From positions 1 through 5,292 of the forward strand of contig JASLGJ010000345.1 of assembly GCA_030150085.1 (NCBI GenBank): DNA of 5,292 bases, read 5' to 3'. This stretch comes from Candidatus Elarobacter sp. GTDB taxonomy: Bacteria > Vulcanimicrobiota > Vulcanimicrobiia > Vulcanimicrobiales > Vulcanimicrobiaceae. Position numbers and translations under genes: made by a program. Under the pieces are notes generated by a model that saw only the letters and a program-made list of their open reading frames with translations, did no database searches and was not told the DNA's origin. How positions within the stretch are numbered: position 1 is the stretch's first letter; each line of letters starts with the position of its first letter. Shown here one piece after another: positions 4,684 to 5,292 of the stretch.

Positions 4684-5292
4684 CGGGCGTAGAGCGCGGC
4701 GGCGAGGACCACCAGGGCCGCGGTCTCGGTGCGCAGGATGCGCCGGCCGAGCGAGATCGGGACCGCGCCGGCGGCGCGGGCGCGCTCGACCTCGTCGGCG
4801 GCGAAGCCGCCTTCGGGACCGATCACGACCAGCACGCTGCGCGCGTGCGGAAGCTCGCGCTCGAAGACGTCGCGCAGCGGCGCGGGATCGCTCAGCTCCC
4901 AGGGAACGTACACCCGCTCGTAGTTCGCGAACGTCGCCAGCAGCGCGTCCCAGCCGTGGACGTCGGCGACCTCGGGGATGCGGGTGCGGCCCGACTGCTG
5001 CGCGGCGGACTTCGCGATGCGCCGCCAGCGCTCGACTTTCGCCGGGCTGGTGTCGTGGCCGATCACGCGCGCGCTGCGCACCGGCACGAGCGCGTGCGCG
5101 CCCAGCTCGGTGGCCTTCTCGACGACGAGGTCCATCTTCTGGCCCTTGGGCACGGCCTGGGCGATGGTGATCGCGAGCGCGCTCTCAACCGGGTCGCGGG
5201 CGAGCAGCTCGTCGAGCGTGGCCCGCACGTCGGAGCCGGCGACGGTCAGCGTGGCGGCGTAGGCCACGCCGCCCGAGTCGACCACCTGCACA
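4671..5292 (-). CDS. rsmE: 16S rRNA m3U1498 methyltransferase RsmE (N-terminus cut by window)
   Basis: The C-terminal ~206 residues of RsmE, the SAM-dependent enzyme that methylates N3 of U1498 in 16S rRNA (E. coli numbering) on the small subunit. Visible signatures, counted from the window edge, are VPKGQKMDLVVEKATELG at 47-64, SAAQQSGRTRIPEV at 95-108, IGPEGGF at 157-163 and LGRRILRTETAAL at 181-193. The last two build the SPOUT-family trefoil knot that binds SAM. The fragment opens with QVVDSGGVAYAATL, the end of the N-terminal PUA-like domain, so roughly 40 residues are missing beyond the right edge. The GTG at 5291 is an internal Val codon, not the start. The catalytic part looks intact. 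It converges on the MFS gene with 19 bp between stops, so the two are not in one operon. This is a housekeeping gene, marking the region as chromosomal core. Confidence 0.95.
   Translation of the reverse strand, partial: VQVVDSGGVAYAATLTVAGSDVRATLDELLARDPVESALAITIAQAVPKGQKMDLVVEKATELGAHALVPVRSARVIGHDTSPAKVERWRRIAKSAAQQSGRTRIPEVADVHGWDALLATFANYERVYVPWELSDPAPLRDVFERELPHARSVLVVIGPEGGFAADEVERARAAGAVPISLGRRILRTETAALVVLAAALYARGEL

Noticed and set aside
2671..4692. Long plus-strand open frame over hxlR and the MFS gene
   Set aside because: Arg-rich low-complexity translation, one frame off the transporter, with no recognisable motif. A shadow.
5289..5291. GTG as the rsmE start codon
   Set aside because: The fragment begins inside the PUA-like domain; about 40 expected N-terminal residues are missing, so the gene continues past the window edge.
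1..5292. Mobile element, CRISPR array, tRNA or rRNA
   Set aside because: No transposase or integrase motifs, no spaced direct repeats, no terminal inverted repeats, and no tRNA cloverleaf sequence were seen; composition is even across the window.

Overview
The window is a compact, very GC-rich (roughly 70% by eye) bacterial chromosomal segment with short intergenic gaps, strong G/C preference at third codon positions, and no RNA genes, CRISPR arrays or insertion sequences. It encodes an RsmE rRNA methyltransferase, a bacterial HxlR regulator and a 14-helix DHA2 drug exporter. GC content and gene style fit a high-GC soil or environmental bacterium (actinobacterial, chloroflexal or candidate-phylum type), but nothing here fixes the phylum. 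A possible leaderless promoter in front of the transporter would suit such a lineage.

Layout, left to right. (1) At the left edge, on the minus strand, is the first ~45 codons of a zinc-type/quinone-oxidoreductase-like alcohol dehydrogenase (MDR family), cut by the window. (2) Divergent from it, on the plus strand, is a 557-residue three-part protein: a cyclic-nucleotide-binding domain, a degenerate glutaredoxin-like segment, and a thioredoxin-reductase-like FAD/NAD(P) module that lacks the CxxC redox centre. (3) Convergent with it and sharing a CTAG at the two stop codons is a minus-strand class II (fuculose-phosphate-type) aldolase with all metal and catalytic residues. (4) Directly upstream of the aldolase, on the same strand, is an HxlR-family regulator with a C-terminal His/Cys zinc-ribbon-like motif. 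(5) Divergent from the regulator is an EmrB/QacA-type MFS transporter. (6) The right edge carries most of rsmE on the minus strand, truncated at its N-terminus by the window and convergent with the transporter.

The most coherent functional unit is the HxlR/MFS pair. A 64-bp intergenic region holds two oppositely oriented promoter-like element sets and an 8-bp perfect inverted repeat whose arms lie next to the two -10 boxes. This is the arrangement expected of a locally autoregulated efflux switch. The aldolase, 50 bp downstream of hxlR on the same strand, may be read from the same transcript. The cNMP-binding/TrxR-like fusion and its divergent dehydrogenase form a separate redox-flavoured pair. 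I see no clearly new multi-gene system. The points most worth following up are the Cys-less reductase fusion and the symmetric HxlR/MFS control region.
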